Assembly (NCBI GenBank): GCA_944320465.1
Contig: CALUHO010000010.1
Span: forward strand, 1-64,000
Source: an uncultured Bacteroidales bacterium
Lineage (GTDB): Bacteria > Bacteroidota > Bacteroidia > Bacteroidales > P3
DNA length: 64,000 bases
Direction: 5' to 3'
Under the pieces are notes generated by a model, which searched no databases, was not told the origin of the DNA, and worked only from the letters and a program-made list of their open reading frames with translations. Position numbers and translations under genes: made by a program. The first letter of the stretch is position 1. Each line of letters opens with the position of its first letter. Positions 54,038 through 63,426 of this stretch are shown here, in pieces.

Positions 54038-56044
54038 TCAGGCCGGGTTTTCCAAGTCATTTCCGGCGGCTTCCAATCGTTCTTGCAGCTCGGCCCATTC
54101 GTCGGTCTTGCGGGCGGCGAGCCTTTTGGTTTCTTCGTACCGGTTGCAGTTTTCCACCGTGCATTGGGACGGATTCTCGATAAAGACCTTGTCCATCTCG
54201 GCCAGTTCGCTTTCCAGGGCTTCGATTTCCGATTCCAATTTCTCGATCGCGTTCCTGATTTTGCGCAGTTCTCGCTCTTGCTGTTTCTGCATTTCCCTTT
54301 CTTCGGCCGAGCCGGGACGGGGAGTCGTCGGGGCGGCATTCGGCGCGGAGGCCGAGTTCCCTTTCGGCGCATTCTGGACTTGTTTGCCTGCATTGGCGGG
54401 CGATGCCGATTTCCTTTCCAGTTCCTGCAGCCGCTCCATCTTGCGGTCGGCCAGGAATGTGGATACATCTCCTAAATGCAGTTTGACATGGCCGTCCCGG
54501 AATTCGTAGGTCTTGGTGGTCAGACCTTCCAGGAAATCCCGGTCGTGGGAAACCACGATCAGGCTGCCGTTGTATTGGAGGAGGGCCATTTTGAGGATGT
54601 CCTTGGAACGCATGTCCAAGTGGTTGGTGGGTTCGTCCAAAACCAGAAGGTTGACCGGCTCCAGAAGCAGTTTGGCCAAGGCGAGGCGGCCTTTTTCTCC
54701 GCCGGACAGTACCTTGACTTTCTTTTCGATGTCCTCGCCCGAGAACAGGAAGCAGCCTAAGATGTTGCGGATACGGGTCCGGACTTCGCCCACGGCTATG
54801 TCGTCTATGGTCTGGAATACGGTCTTGTTACCGTCCAAGAGCGCGGCTTGGTTCTGGGCGAAGTAGCCTATCTTGACGCCGGCACCGATTTCCAGTTGGC
54901 CTTCATGGTCGGGAATCTCGCCCATCACGATTTTCGAGAAGGTAGATTTCCCTTCGCCGTTGCGTCCTACCAAGGCCACTTTCTCGCCTTTTTCCAGCGT
55001 GAAGTCGAAATGGGCGAACACCCGCTTTTCGCCGTAGCATTTGCCGATGTCCTGGGCTCGGATTACGATTTTTCCGCAATGCGGGGCGGGAGGGAAGCGG
55101 AAGGCAATCGAGGAGTTGTCGGTCTCGTCCACTTCGATGCGCTCCATCTTTTCCAGCATCTTGATTCTTGACTGGGCTTGCCGGGCCTTGGTCGCCTTGT
55201 AGCGGAAGCGTTCGATAAAGCGTTCTATGTTCTCGATTTCCTTCTGCTGGTTGTCGTAGGCGGCCTGCTGTACTTGGCGGCGTTCGGCCCGCTGGATCAC
55301 GTATTCGGAATAGGGCACATTGTAGTCCTCGATCCGGCCCATTGTAATCTCGATGGTACGGGTGGTCACATGGTCCAGGAATTTGCGGTCGTGGCTGACC
55401 AGAACAACCGCACCCGGGTAAGTCTGCAGGAATTCTTCCAGCCATCCTATCGACTCGATGTCCAAGTGGTTGGTCGGCTCGTCGAGCAGCATGACCTCAG
55501 GTTTCTTGAGCAGGATTTTAGCCAGTTCCACCCGCATCTGCCAGCCGGAGCTGAACTCGGTGATGCTGCGTTCAAAGTCGCTGCGCTTGAAACCCAGGCC
55601 AAGCAGCACTTTCTCGGCCATGCCCATCCGGTCGTTGCCGCCGATGAGGTGGAAACGTTCGTTGGCTTCGGTAAGCCGTTCGATGAGCTTGTGGTATTCT
55701 TCCGACTCGTAGTCGGTGCGTTCGGCCAACTGGGCGGATAGCTTTTCTATTTCTTTTTCAAGGGCATTGGTCTTGTCGAAAGCCGTCAGGGTCTCGTCCA
55801 TGATGGTCTTGGTCGAGTCCGGAATCATTTCCTGGGGGAGGTAGCCGATTTCGTGGCCCGTGGTCAGCACAATCGTGCCCGAATCCGGTTCCTGCAGTCC
55901 GGACAGGATTTTCAGCAAGGTGGATTTTCCGGCGCCGTTCTTGCCGGTGAGGCCGATCCGGTCCTTGTCCTTGATGATGAAAGAAACATCGTCGAAAAGG
56001 GTCTTCCCGGTAAAGGATACCGAGAGCTTATTGATGGAAATCAT
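54038..56044 (-). CDS. ABC-F family ATPase
   Basis: A 668-residue cytoplasmic protein with two ABC ATPase domains and no membrane segments, i.e. an ABC-F translation factor (Uup/EttA/YbiT relatives) that acts at the ribosomal E-site. First domain: Walker A GLTGKNGAGKST, signature-like EFSSGWQMRVELAK, Walker B MLLDEPTNHLD. Second domain: VGRNGEGKST, LSGGEKGRLALAK, LVLDEPTNHLD. The interdomain linker around residues 245-300 is long and charged, and a C-terminal coiled-coil region (about 560-660) is rich in Glu/Arg/Lys. The gene starts 25 bp after the lspA stop. Subfamily and possible antibiotic-resistance role cannot be fixed by eye. Confidence 0.94.
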   Translation of the reverse strand: MISINKLSVSFTGKTLFDDVSFIIKDKDRIGLTGKNGAGKSTLLKILSGLQEPDSGTIVLTTGHEIGYLPQEMIPDSTKTIMDETLTAFDKTNALEKEIEKLSAQLAERTDYESEEYHKLIERLTEANERFHLIGGNDRMGMAEKVLLGLGFKRSDFERSITEFSSGWQMRVELAKILLKKPEVMLLDEPTNHLDIESIGWLEEFLQTYPGAVVLVSHDRKFLDHVTTRTIEITMGRIEDYNVPYSEYVIQRAERRQVQQAAYDNQQKEIENIERFIERFRYKATKARQAQSRIKMLEKMERIEVDETDNSSIAFRFPPAPHCGKIVIRAQDIGKCYGEKRVFAHFDFTLEKGEKVALVGRNGEGKSTFSKIVMGEIPDHEGQLEIGAGVKIGYFAQNQAALLDGNKTVFQTIDDIAVGEVRTRIRNILGCFLFSGEDIEKKVKVLSGGEKGRLALAKLLLEPVNLLVLDEPTNHLDMRSKDILKMALLQYNGSLIVVSHDRDFLEGLTTKTYEFRDGHVKLHLGDVSTFLADRKMERLQELERKSASPANAGKQVQNAPKGNSASAPNAAPTTPRPGSAEEREMQKQQERELRKIRNAIEKLESEIEALESELAEMDKVFIENPSQCTVENCNRYEETKRLAARKTDEWAELQERLEAAGNDLENPA

Positions 56045-56069
56045 GTTTAATGCTATCAGTACGATTCTT

Positions 56070-56801
56070 TTAGGCTGTCTCGGACGAACCGGATTCTTCT
56101 CCCTTTTCCTTGGGCCACCAGAAAGAACGCTGGGTGAAGAAAAAGAGGAGGAAGCCTATGGTGATGGCCGAGTCGGCTAAGTTGAAGACGGGACGGAAAA
56201 AGAGGAATTCCCGGCCGCCGACCCAAGGCATCCATTCCGGGTAATGCCCTTGGAAGAGCGGGAAATAGAGCATGTCAACCACATGTCCGTGCAGGAAAGG
56301 CGCGTAGCCGCCCCCTTCGGGGAAAAGCTCGGCCACATGGAAATAGCTTTCCGAGAAAATCATTCCGTAAAAGGCGCAGTCGATCACGTTGCCGATGGCT
56401 CCGGCCAAAATCAGCGACAAGGAAACCAATAAAGAGGTTTTCAAGACGATGCCGCTGGGTTTCTTCCGGGCGGCCAAAGCCTCTTCGGCGGTCATTCCGG
56501 CCAATTGTCCTTGCAAGGCCAGCCTTTCCTTGTTGAGCTTGCGCAGGTACCAGACAAGGAACACGATAGCTGCAATCCGGACCAGGCTCAGCAGCAGCTT
56601 GCCGAAATTCTCCCCGAAGCTAAGACCGAACGCCATGCCTTCGTTTTCTAAGAAATGAATCCTGAACCAGGAGAATACCTGGATTTCATCGCCGATTCGC
56701 ATGCTCAGCTTGATCCAGAATTTGCTCGCTTGATCCAGAATCAGGATGCCTGCCACAATCAGCAGGGGAATGTGCCTTTTGCACCAAGATATGAAACGCA
56801 T
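56070..56801 (-). CDS. lspA: Lipoprotein signal peptidase (signal peptidase II)
   Basis: Inner-membrane aspartyl peptidase that removes lipoprotein signal peptides, serving the lipoproteins seen in this window (TamL, clostripain-like protein). The 243-residue product is longer than E. coli LspA (164) because of an extended cytoplasmic/periplasmic insertion after helix 2 and a C-terminal extension. The two catalytic Asp residues are in GNVIDCAFYG and FNLADSAITIG; NEGMAFG matches the conserved NxGxAFG motif. ATG 56801 is chosen because the frame upstream (to 56828) adds only nine residues next to a terminator. Confidence 0.94.
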   Translation of the reverse strand: MRFISWCKRHIPLLIVAGILILDQASKFWIKLSMRIGDEIQVFSWFRIHFLENEGMAFGLSFGENFGKLLLSLVRIAAIVFLVWYLRKLNKERLALQGQLAGMTAEEALAARKKPSGIVLKTSLLVSLSLILAGAIGNVIDCAFYGMIFSESYFHVAELFPEGGGYAPFLHGHVVDMLYFPLFQGHYPEWMPWVGGREFLFFRPVFNLADSAITIGFLLFFFTQRSFWWPKEKGEESGSSETA

Positions 56802-56835
56802 ACTCGTAAGCAGGGTTCTAAATAACACGAAAAAG

Positions 56836-56887
56836 CGGAAGATGCCCTTTCCATAGCTTTATAGGCATCAGGCAGGGGCATCTTCCG
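56836..56887 (-). terminator. Terminator between dksA-like gene and lspA
   Basis: CGGAAGATGCCC (56836-56847) pairs with GGGCATCTTCCG (56876-56887). On the minus strand the stem is followed by CTTTTTCG, a usable T-run. It would end the ileS/dksA-like message before lspA. Confidence 0.7.
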
Positions 56888-57038
56888 TAGTCAGGGAATC
56901 CGCTTGGGATTCTTTCCCTTGCCGAAACCGGAGACTCCTCAGGATTTCGGTGTCGCTTCTCCATCATTCATCCGGAGATGGGGTTAGGATTTTCCATGCA
57001 GGATTCTCTGCAAAGGCAATCCCTCATCAGGCTGTCTC

Positions 57039-57464
57039 TTATTCAGCCGGAGGCGGAGGCGTGGGGCGTTTGTTGCCCTGTTCCATCTTGGCATCGATGC
57101 TCAAGGTGGCGTGCGGTACCACGCGCAGGCGTTCCTTGTCAATCAGCTTGCCGGTTTCGCGGCAGATGCCGTAAGTCTTGTTTTCGATACGTACCAGCGC
57201 GGCTTCCAGCGAAGCGATGAATTTCTGCTGACGGGCCGCCAAACGGGCGTTCTCTTCCTTGGACATCACTTGGTAGCCTTCTTCCAGCACTTTGAAAGTG
57301 GGCGAGGTGTCGTTGATGTCGTTTTCTCCGTTGTTGGTATAGGCTTCGCGCAAGGCTTCCAAGTCCGCCTTCGCTTTGGCTAACTTTTCGAGGATGATTT
57401 GCTTGAATTCTTCCAACTCTTGATCGGAGTAGCGGGTTTTCCCTTCATTGCTGTCTGTTGCCAT
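57039..57464 (-). CDS. TraR/DksA-family zinc-finger-like transcription factor
   Basis: A 141-residue protein with an N-terminal coiled-coil (about residues 15-60) and a C-terminal DksA/TraR zinc-finger-like segment YGICRETGKLIDKERLRVVP, followed by a Pro-rich tail. Such proteins bind the RNA polymerase secondary channel. Only one Cys of the usual four is present, as in Bacteroidetes members, so zinc binding is doubtful. The arrangement ileS, dksA-like gene, lspA is conserved in Bacteroidetes, which supports the call. Confidence 0.9.
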   Translation of the reverse strand: MATDSNEGKTRYSDQELEEFKQIILEKLAKAKADLEALREAYTNNGENDINDTSPTFKVLEEGYQVMSKEENARLAARQQKFIASLEAALVRIENKTYGICRETGKLIDKERLRVVPHATLSIDAKMEQGNKRPTPPPPAE

Positions 57465-57576
57465 AACTCTATTCTTTTGTCAAAAGGCCGGGGCGGCAAA
57501 GCTTTGCCGCAACAGAGACGCGCTTCCTTGTCGAATCCGCCCATCTCCGTTTACCTTTTGGGGTTGGACATCGTTT

Positions 57577-60500
57577 TTATGCTTTTTGCAGTTCCACGGC
57601 CACGCTGAGTTCTTCGGTCAGTTCCATCTTCGCGGCATCCTGCAAGGCAGAGGCATCGCAGAAGTCAATCTGCTGGGCCAATGTCTCGGAACAAATATAC
57701 GCATAATTATGTTCAATTGCCAATTTCAGCACAGGATTCTCTTCTATCTTCAGGCGGATGCGGTCGGTTACTTCCAGGCCCTTGTCCTTGCGCAGGTTCT
57801 GGATTCGGTTCACTAACTCGCGCGCCAGGCCTTCTTCAATCAGGCTGTCGTTGAGCTCGATATCCAGGGCTACGGTCAGCAGGCCTTCGTTGGTTACCGC
57901 CCAGCCGGGGATGTCCTCGGTGTAGATATCCACGTCTTCCAAGGAGATTTCCACCGGTTCGCCTGCTACCTCAAAGGCATAACGGCCGTCTTTTTCCAGC
58001 TTTGCGATGGCTTCGGAATCCATCTGGCCGGTGATGTAAGCCGCGATTTGCTTCATCAGTTTCCCGTACTTGGGTCCCAAGGCCTTGAAATTCGGCTTTA
58101 TTTTCTTGCTGAGGAACTTGGAATCGGTGATGAAGGCCACTTCCTTCACGTTCACTTCCGACATGATGAGGTTCTGCACGCTTTCCACCTGTTTCTTGAA
58201 GTGTTCGTCCAAGGCGGGCAACATGATTTTCTGCAAGGGCTGGCGTACTTTGAGGTTCTGCTTCTTGCGCAGCGAGAGCACCAAGGAGCAGATTTTCTGT
58301 GCCAATTGCATCCGTTCTTCCAGGTCTTTGTCCACCATTTCGGCATGGTAGGCCGGGAAATCGCAGAGGTGGACCGAGAGGGCGTTTTCCTTGCCGGTCA
58401 CGGTGTTGAGGTCGTTGTACAGGCGGTCGGCAAAGAAGGGCGCGATGGGCGACATCAGCTTGGCCAAGGTGACAAGGCAGGTGTACAGGGTCTGGTAGGC
58501 CGAGGTCTTGTCCTCGCCCTGCCCGCCTTTCCAGAAACGCCGGCGGCTGAGACGCACGTACCAGTTGCTGAGCCGTTCATCCACAAAGGCTTGCATCAGG
58601 CGTGCCGCCCGGGTCGGCTCGTACTCGTCAAAGGCTTGGTCCACTTCCTTGACCAAGGTGTTGAGTTCGGAGAGGATCCAGCGGTCGATTTCGGGCCGGC
58701 GGCTGTAGTCTATGTCGTTTTCCTTATAGTCGAAGCCGTCGATATTGGCATACAAGGCAAAGAAGCTGTAGGTGTTGTACAGTGTTCCGAAGAACTTGCG
58801 CTGTACTTCCACAATGCCTTCTTCATCGAATTTGAGGTTGTCCCAAGGCTGGGAGTTGCTGATCATGTACCAGCGGGTGGCATCCGGGCCGTATTTTTCG
58901 AGGGTCTTGAACGGATCCACGGCGTTGCCCAAACGTTTGGACATCTTGTTGCCGTTCTTGTCCAATACCAAGCCGTTGGAAACCACATGCTTGTAGGCTA
59001 CCGAGCCGAACACCATGCTGGCAATCGCGTGCAGGGTGAAGAACCAACCCCTGGTCTGGTCCACGCCTTCGGCAATGAAGTCGGCGGGGAAGTTGTGCTT
59101 GAATTTGTCCTGGTTCTCGAACGGGTAGTGCAGCTGGGCGTAAGGCATCGAGCCGCTGTCGAACCAAACGTCGATAAGGTCCGGTTCGCGGAACATCTTC
59201 TTGCCCGAAGGTGACACCAGCACGATTTCGTCCACATAGGGCCGGTGCAGGTCGAAGTGTTCGTAGTTGGCTTCGCTCATGTCGCCGTCCTTGTAGGCTT
59301 CGAGCGGGTTCTTGCTCATGAAGCCGACCTTGACCGCTTTTTCGATTTCGGCCTTAAGTTCGGCCACCGAGCCGATGCAAATCTTTTCCTGCCGGTCTTC
59401 CGATACCCAGATGGGCAGCGGGGTCCCCCAGTAGCGCGAACGCGAGAGGTTCCAATCCACCAGGTTTTCGAGCCAGTTCCCGAAACGTCCGCTTCCGGTA
59501 GCTTCGGGCTTCCAACCGATGGTCTTGTTGAGGCTGATCATCTTTTCCTTGCAGGCCGTGGTCCGGATGAACCAGGAATCCAACGGATAGTAGATGATGG
59601 GCTTGTCGGTACGCCAGCAATGCGGGTAGGAGTGTTCGTGCTTGCCGGCCTTGAACGCCAGGTTCTCTTTCTTGAGCTTGACGATGATGTCCACGTCCAC
59701 GGGCACGGTGGTCTTGGGGTCGTAATCCGGTTCGTACTGCGCCTTGACGAAACGTCCCGAAAATTCGCCCATGCCGTCCACGAAGCGGCCTTGGCGGTCC
59801 ACCAAGCAGAGCGAACCGATGCCGTTGAGCTTGCCAACCTTGAAGTCGTCGGCCCCGAAGCTGGGGGCGATGTGGACGATTCCCGTACCGTCCTCGGTGG
59901 TCACGAAATCCCCGCTGATTACGCGGAACGCATCCCCGTCGGTCGGCTGGAAATAGGGCATCAGCTGTTCGTAACGCATGCCGACCATTTCGCTGCCTTT
60001 GAATTCGGCCACTACTTGGTAAGGTATGGCCTTGTCGCCCGGCTTGTAGTCTTCCATCGCCAGACCGGCATCCTTTTCGGGGAAGTAGGCGTGCAGCCTT
60101 TCCTTGCCGAGGATGACGGTAATCGGAAGCCCGGTATAGGGATTGAAGGTGTTGACTTCCAAGTAGTCGATATTAGGCCCGACACAGAGGGCGGTGTTGG
60201 ACGGCAGGGTCCAAGGCGTGGTCGTCCAAGCCAGGATGTAAAGCGGGTTCTTTGCCTTGGCGAAGAATTTTTCCGATTCGGCGTTACGGATGACCTTGAA
60301 CTGGGCGGTAAGGATGTTGTCCTTGACCATGCGGTAGCAGCCCGGTTGGTTCAACTCATGGGTGCTGAGTCCGGTACCGGCTGCCGGGGAAAACGGCTGG
60401 ATGGAATAGCCTTTGTACAACAGCTCTTTTTCATAAAGCTGTTTGAGCAGGTACCAGACCGTTTCGATGTACTTGTTGGTGAAGGTGATATAAGGATGCT

Positions 60501-60936
60501 CCAAATCGACCCAGTAGCCCATCTTGCGGGTGAGTTCATCCCAAAGGTCCTTGTATTTCATGACCTCTTTGCGGCAAGCGGCATTGTAGTCTTCTACGCT
60601 GATTTTCTTGCCTATATCTTCCTTGGTGATACCCAGTTCCTTTTCGACGCCCAGTTCTACGGGGAGGCCGTGGGTATCCCAGCCGGCTTTGCGTTCCACA
60701 TAGAAGCCTTTCAACGTCTTGTAACGGCAGAATATATCCTTGATGGTCCGGGCCAACACATGGTGGATGCCCGGTGTGCCGTTGGCCGAAGGGGGACCTT
60801 CGTAGAACACGAAGTCCGGATGTCCTTCGCGTTGTTTGAGGCTCTGTTCGAAACAATGGTTCCCTTCCCAGTGTTTCCGGATGCTTTCTCCGATTTCGGA
60901 AAGCTTAAGTTGTTGGTATTCTTTGTATTTTGTCAT
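57577..60936 (-). CDS. ileS: Isoleucyl-tRNA synthetase
   Basis: Class I synthetase charging tRNA-Ile, 1,119 residues. The HIGH region reads PPSANGTPGIHHVLARTIKD and the KMSKS loop is GNKMSKRLGN. Its length exceeds E. coli IleS (938) and, with the HHV variant of HIGH, it resembles the longer type seen in Bacteroidetes. ATG at 60936 gives the family N-terminus MTKYKEYQQLKLSEIGES; the frame is open further upstream to 61053, through repeat DNA. A clear promoter lies 35 bp upstream inside a repeat. The dksA-like gene follows after 112 bp. Confidence 0.97.
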   Translation of the reverse strand: MTKYKEYQQLKLSEIGESIRKHWEGNHCFEQSLKQREGHPDFVFYEGPPSANGTPGIHHVLARTIKDIFCRYKTLKGFYVERKAGWDTHGLPVELGVEKELGITKEDIGKKISVEDYNAACRKEVMKYKDLWDELTRKMGYWVDLEHPYITFTNKYIETVWYLLKQLYEKELLYKGYSIQPFSPAAGTGLSTHELNQPGCYRMVKDNILTAQFKVIRNAESEKFFAKAKNPLYILAWTTTPWTLPSNTALCVGPNIDYLEVNTFNPYTGLPITVILGKERLHAYFPEKDAGLAMEDYKPGDKAIPYQVVAEFKGSEMVGMRYEQLMPYFQPTDGDAFRVISGDFVTTEDGTGIVHIAPSFGADDFKVGKLNGIGSLCLVDRQGRFVDGMGEFSGRFVKAQYEPDYDPKTTVPVDVDIIVKLKKENLAFKAGKHEHSYPHCWRTDKPIIYYPLDSWFIRTTACKEKMISLNKTIGWKPEATGSGRFGNWLENLVDWNLSRSRYWGTPLPIWVSEDRQEKICIGSVAELKAEIEKAVKVGFMSKNPLEAYKDGDMSEANYEHFDLHRPYVDEIVLVSPSGKKMFREPDLIDVWFDSGSMPYAQLHYPFENQDKFKHNFPADFIAEGVDQTRGWFFTLHAIASMVFGSVAYKHVVSNGLVLDKNGNKMSKRLGNAVDPFKTLEKYGPDATRWYMISNSQPWDNLKFDEEGIVEVQRKFFGTLYNTYSFFALYANIDGFDYKENDIDYSRRPEIDRWILSELNTLVKEVDQAFDEYEPTRAARLMQAFVDERLSNWYVRLSRRRFWKGGQGEDKTSAYQTLYTCLVTLAKLMSPIAPFFADRLYNDLNTVTGKENALSVHLCDFPAYHAEMVDKDLEERMQLAQKICSLVLSLRKKQNLKVRQPLQKIMLPALDEHFKKQVESVQNLIMSEVNVKEVAFITDSKFLSKKIKPNFKALGPKYGKLMKQIAAYITGQMDSEAIAKLEKDGRYAFEVAGEPVEISLEDVDIYTEDIPGWAVTNEGLLTVALDIELNDSLIEEGLARELVNRIQNLRKDKGLEVTDRIRLKIEENPVLKLAIEHNYAYICSETLAQQIDFCDASALQDAAKMELTEELSVAVELQKA

Positions 60937-60970
60937 AGCTGCCCAATCCCGGTATAAAATTTGGAAATTG

Positions 60971-61002
60971 CAAAGATAGTGCAAGCCGAGCGCAAAGCCA
61001 AA
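60971..61002 (-). promoter_or_regulatory. ileS promoter carried by a hairpin repeat
   Basis: On the minus strand TTTG (61002-60999), 20 bp, TATCTTTG (60978-60971), matching the Bacteroidetes consensus; the ATG is 34 bp past the -7 box. The -7 box straddles the outer edge of the GATAG...CTATC repeat and the -33 box lies in its stem. Confidence 0.65.
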
Positions 61003-61310
61003 CGAAGTTTGAGCTTTGCCGAGGCGCAGCCTATCTTCGCTGCGAAGCAGCAAAGATAGCGAAAGTCAATCCTTGCTCAAGTCGAGAGCCAAAGCAAAGT
61101 TTACTTTGATTTGGCCGAGACCAAACTATCTTCGCTGCGAAGCAGCAACAATAGTGCAAGCCGAGCGCAAAGCCAAACACCCGATTAAGTCGAGTGCCAT
61201 GGCAAGCATTTTTGCTTGCACATGGCCGAGGCGGAGGGGCTTCGGCGCAGCCACTGCCCCGATTAAGCCGAATACCGTCCCGAACTTGTTCGAGGACGGT
61301 TGAGGCGTAG
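60975..61310. repeat. Cluster of GATAG...CTATC hairpin repeats
   Basis: Unit 1 (60975-61035) and unit 2 (61055-61140) begin with GATAG and end with CTATC, each enclosing an imperfect hairpin flanked by CGAG motifs; a third truncated unit starts near 61150. The linkers contain TTCGCTGCGAAGCAG hairpins. The remainder to about 61310 has similar G/C-rich inverted repeats. No gene is encoded. Confidence 0.7.
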
Positions 61311-61354
61311 GGGCATCTGCAACTCAACGCCAGATCCATGCACGAATCACAGAT

Positions 61355-61933
61355 TCAACTACCCATTTCGCCGAGTGTGTTTTGAGAGTTGGCATCGTAC
61401 ACGTTTGCATGGAGCGTGTCCCGGATTTCCTCGAATTTGTCATCGAGAGAATCCCATCCGTAGTACATCAGCAGCAGCGGGAGCGGGACTTCTCCTGCAT
61501 GGTAGGGTGGTTGGAAATAGGGTTTTGGGCAGATTTTGAAGCCGTAGCGTTCATAAAAAGCGACCCGGCGGCGGCTGAGATCGGTTTCAGGCAATTCGGC
61601 TTCCAGGATGATGCCGTTCTTCTCGTTCTGTTTGAGCCATTCCACGACACGGCCTCCGTAGCCTCCGTTCCGGATTCCGGGCGAGATGGCCAGATGCTCG
61701 GCAAAGGTGAAACCGGGGAAACGCCAAAGGGTCAACAGACCGATTTCCTGTCCGTTTGCATAAATCAGGTAGGGGGTGAAAAGGGGATTGTGGTCGGTCA
61801 CATGGCGTTGCCGGGCATCGTCCCGTCTTTCCTGGCGGGGAAAGGCGAGGTTGAGCAAATCTTCAATGAACGGATATCGGGGATGTGCTGTCGTGACGGC
61901 TTCCATCCTGAGGTCTTCTTTCTTGTCTATCAT
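61355..61933 (-). CDS. GNAT-family N-acetyltransferase
   Basis: A 192-residue acetyl-CoA-dependent acetyltransferase by fold. The acetyl-CoA binding region is ISPGIRNGGYGGRVVEWLKQ near residues 83-102, the loop being R-N-G-G-Y-G-G, and the last strands include RRRVAFYERYGFKICPKPYF, the typical C-terminal end of the GNAT fold. The substrate is unknown. An alternative start (MEAVTTAH) lies nine codons in. It stands alone between repeat-rich regions. Confidence 0.85.
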   Translation of the reverse strand: MIDKKEDLRMEAVTTAHPRYPFIEDLLNLAFPRQERRDDARQRHVTDHNPLFTPYLIYANGQEIGLLTLWRFPGFTFAEHLAISPGIRNGGYGGRVVEWLKQNEKNGIILEAELPETDLSRRRVAFYERYGFKICPKPYFQPPYHAGEVPLPLLLMYYGWDSLDDKFEEIRDTLHANVYDANSQNTLGEMGS

Positions 61934-62259
61934 GGTTTTGTCTTTTTTTTGTTTGGATTCTGTTCCCGATGGGAAGCCGCATCGTATGCGCGGCTCGTGG
62001 TTTGTCTTCCGGTGACGGGATGTTGGCCGGAGATCGGGTTTCGTTGTTTGTATGGTAAAAAGCGATGTTTGGGGATGGATGACTTTTCCGGTATTTTTTC
62101 GTTTGCGGACAAGTGGAAGATTCCTTTGTACTAATGGGTGAAAGGTCTTCCATTAATTATAATGGAGAGAATACTTCATAATGGCGAGAATACTTCCTTC
62201 GGGACCGCTTTTCCCATGGCGCGAAGATACGCAATACCGGGGATGGTTCAAGGTCTGCT
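61934..62259. other. Intergenic region with tandem 19-bp repeats
   Basis: No gene. Two tandem 19-bp units, ATAATGGAGAGAATACTTC (62159-62177) and ATAATGGCGAGAATACTTC (62178-62196), differ at one base. A small hairpin AGCCGC/GCGGCT lies near 61975. The stretch separates the 3' end of the Rpn-type pseudogene from the start of the GNAT gene, both on the minus strand. Confidence 0.6.
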
Positions 62260-63426
62260 TTAATCCTGTTTAGGGGTGTTATCGTGATGTTCGCTTGATT
62301 TTTCCAGACTTGGGGTGTCAAGCCCGGTGATTTCCGCAATTTGAGAAAGGGGCATTCCGGAGGCTTTCAGTTTCCGCGCCATGGCCAAGGCCGCTTCCTG
62401 CAATCCTTTCTCGTGGCCTTCTTTAACCCAAATCGGTCATTAGACTTTGGGGAGATTGCCCGCTTGTGTCAGGCAGCATGCTTCTCGCCTAGCCGAAGGC
62501 GTAGCGGGCTACGTCGAGGCGTAGCGAGAAACAGGATGCGGACAGAAGCGGGCAAGATGCCCGAATGCCTCATTTTCCTAATCAGAAACGGACTCGGCGT
62601 GTCTAATGACCGATTTGGGTTTAAGCCCTTTTTCATGTCCTTCCTGCAAACCGGCGTCCTTTCCTTGTTTCCAGCCCTCCTGCCAGCCGTCCTGCCGGGC
62701 GGTGGTCATGACATCGTTCTCGATGCGGAGGTTGTCGCAATAACGGTCGTAGGCCTTCTGCTCGGCCTTGTCCAGGGAGAAGTATTGCAGGTGCTCGCGG
62801 ACCGCGTCCAAGCCCGGGGCGGTGGTGTCCTCCTTGATTTTGCCGTACTTGAGGTACTCGATCCATTCCTCCAAGGGGGTCATGGCGACCTTGTCGAACT
62901 CGTTGATGCGGATCAGGTAGTATTCGGGAAAGACGTCAGCGGGCAGGTAGGGCAGGATAGCGTCCTTGTCGCGGACGGTAATCTTCAGATGGTCGTGGGT
63001 GTGGACCCCGATGAAGTCGGTGCGTCCGTGGTAGAGGTAGTCCTCGCCCTGACCGAGGTCGAAGTAGAGGATGCTGATGGAGTAGACCTTCTTGACGTGG
63101 TCGTAGCCCTCCCCGCGTCCGATGTGCTCGGTGACGGCCTTGGAGACGCCGTAGAGGATGCGTTCAAGGTAGTAGCGCTCGCGGTTGTTCTGGATTTCGA
63201 TGAGGACGATTTGGTCCTTGCTGTTGCGGGCCTTGATGTCGACGCGGTTGGACTTGTCGTCCTTGTCGTCGCGGTTGCTTTCGCTTTTGAGGATTTCGAG
63301 GATGCGGATGGGTTCGTCCAGCAGGACGGTGAGGAAGCCTTCGAGGACGGCGAAGTTGGCCTTTTGGCGCAGGAGGCGCTTGATGGCCCAGTCGAAGCGG
63401 ATGTAGCAGTCGGATTCCTTGGTCAT
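62260..63426 (-). pseudogene. Rpn/PD-(D/E)XK nuclease-type gene split by a MITE
   Basis: Family of recombination-promoting nucleases related to transposases. The main part starts at ATG 63426 (frame open to 63498) and has the PD-(D/E)XK core around SNRVDIKARNSKDQIVLIEI, the conserved N-terminal YIRFDWAIKRLLRQKANF and a charged Gly-rich tail EGWKQGKDAGLQEGHEKGLK. At codon EKGL-K a family A element is inserted, adding VIRHAESVSD and a stop at 62578. The missing end lies beyond the element (62260-62426): KEGHEKGLQEAALAMARKLK, then SGMPLSQIAEITGLDTPSLE, typical of the family C-terminus. Removing the element plus one TTTAA rejoins the frame exactly. Confidence 0.9.
62427..62619 (-). mobile_element. 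193-bp MITE, family A, copy 4
   Basis: Perfect 19-bp inverted ends and a perfect target duplication TTTAA (62422-62426 and 62620-62624). It lies inside the C-terminal part of the Rpn-type nuclease gene, in the same orientation as copy 3. Confidence 0.95.

Noticed and set aside
60975..61310. Possible CRISPR array
   Set aside because: Units differ in length and sequence, are themselves hairpins, and no regular spacers or cas genes are present.
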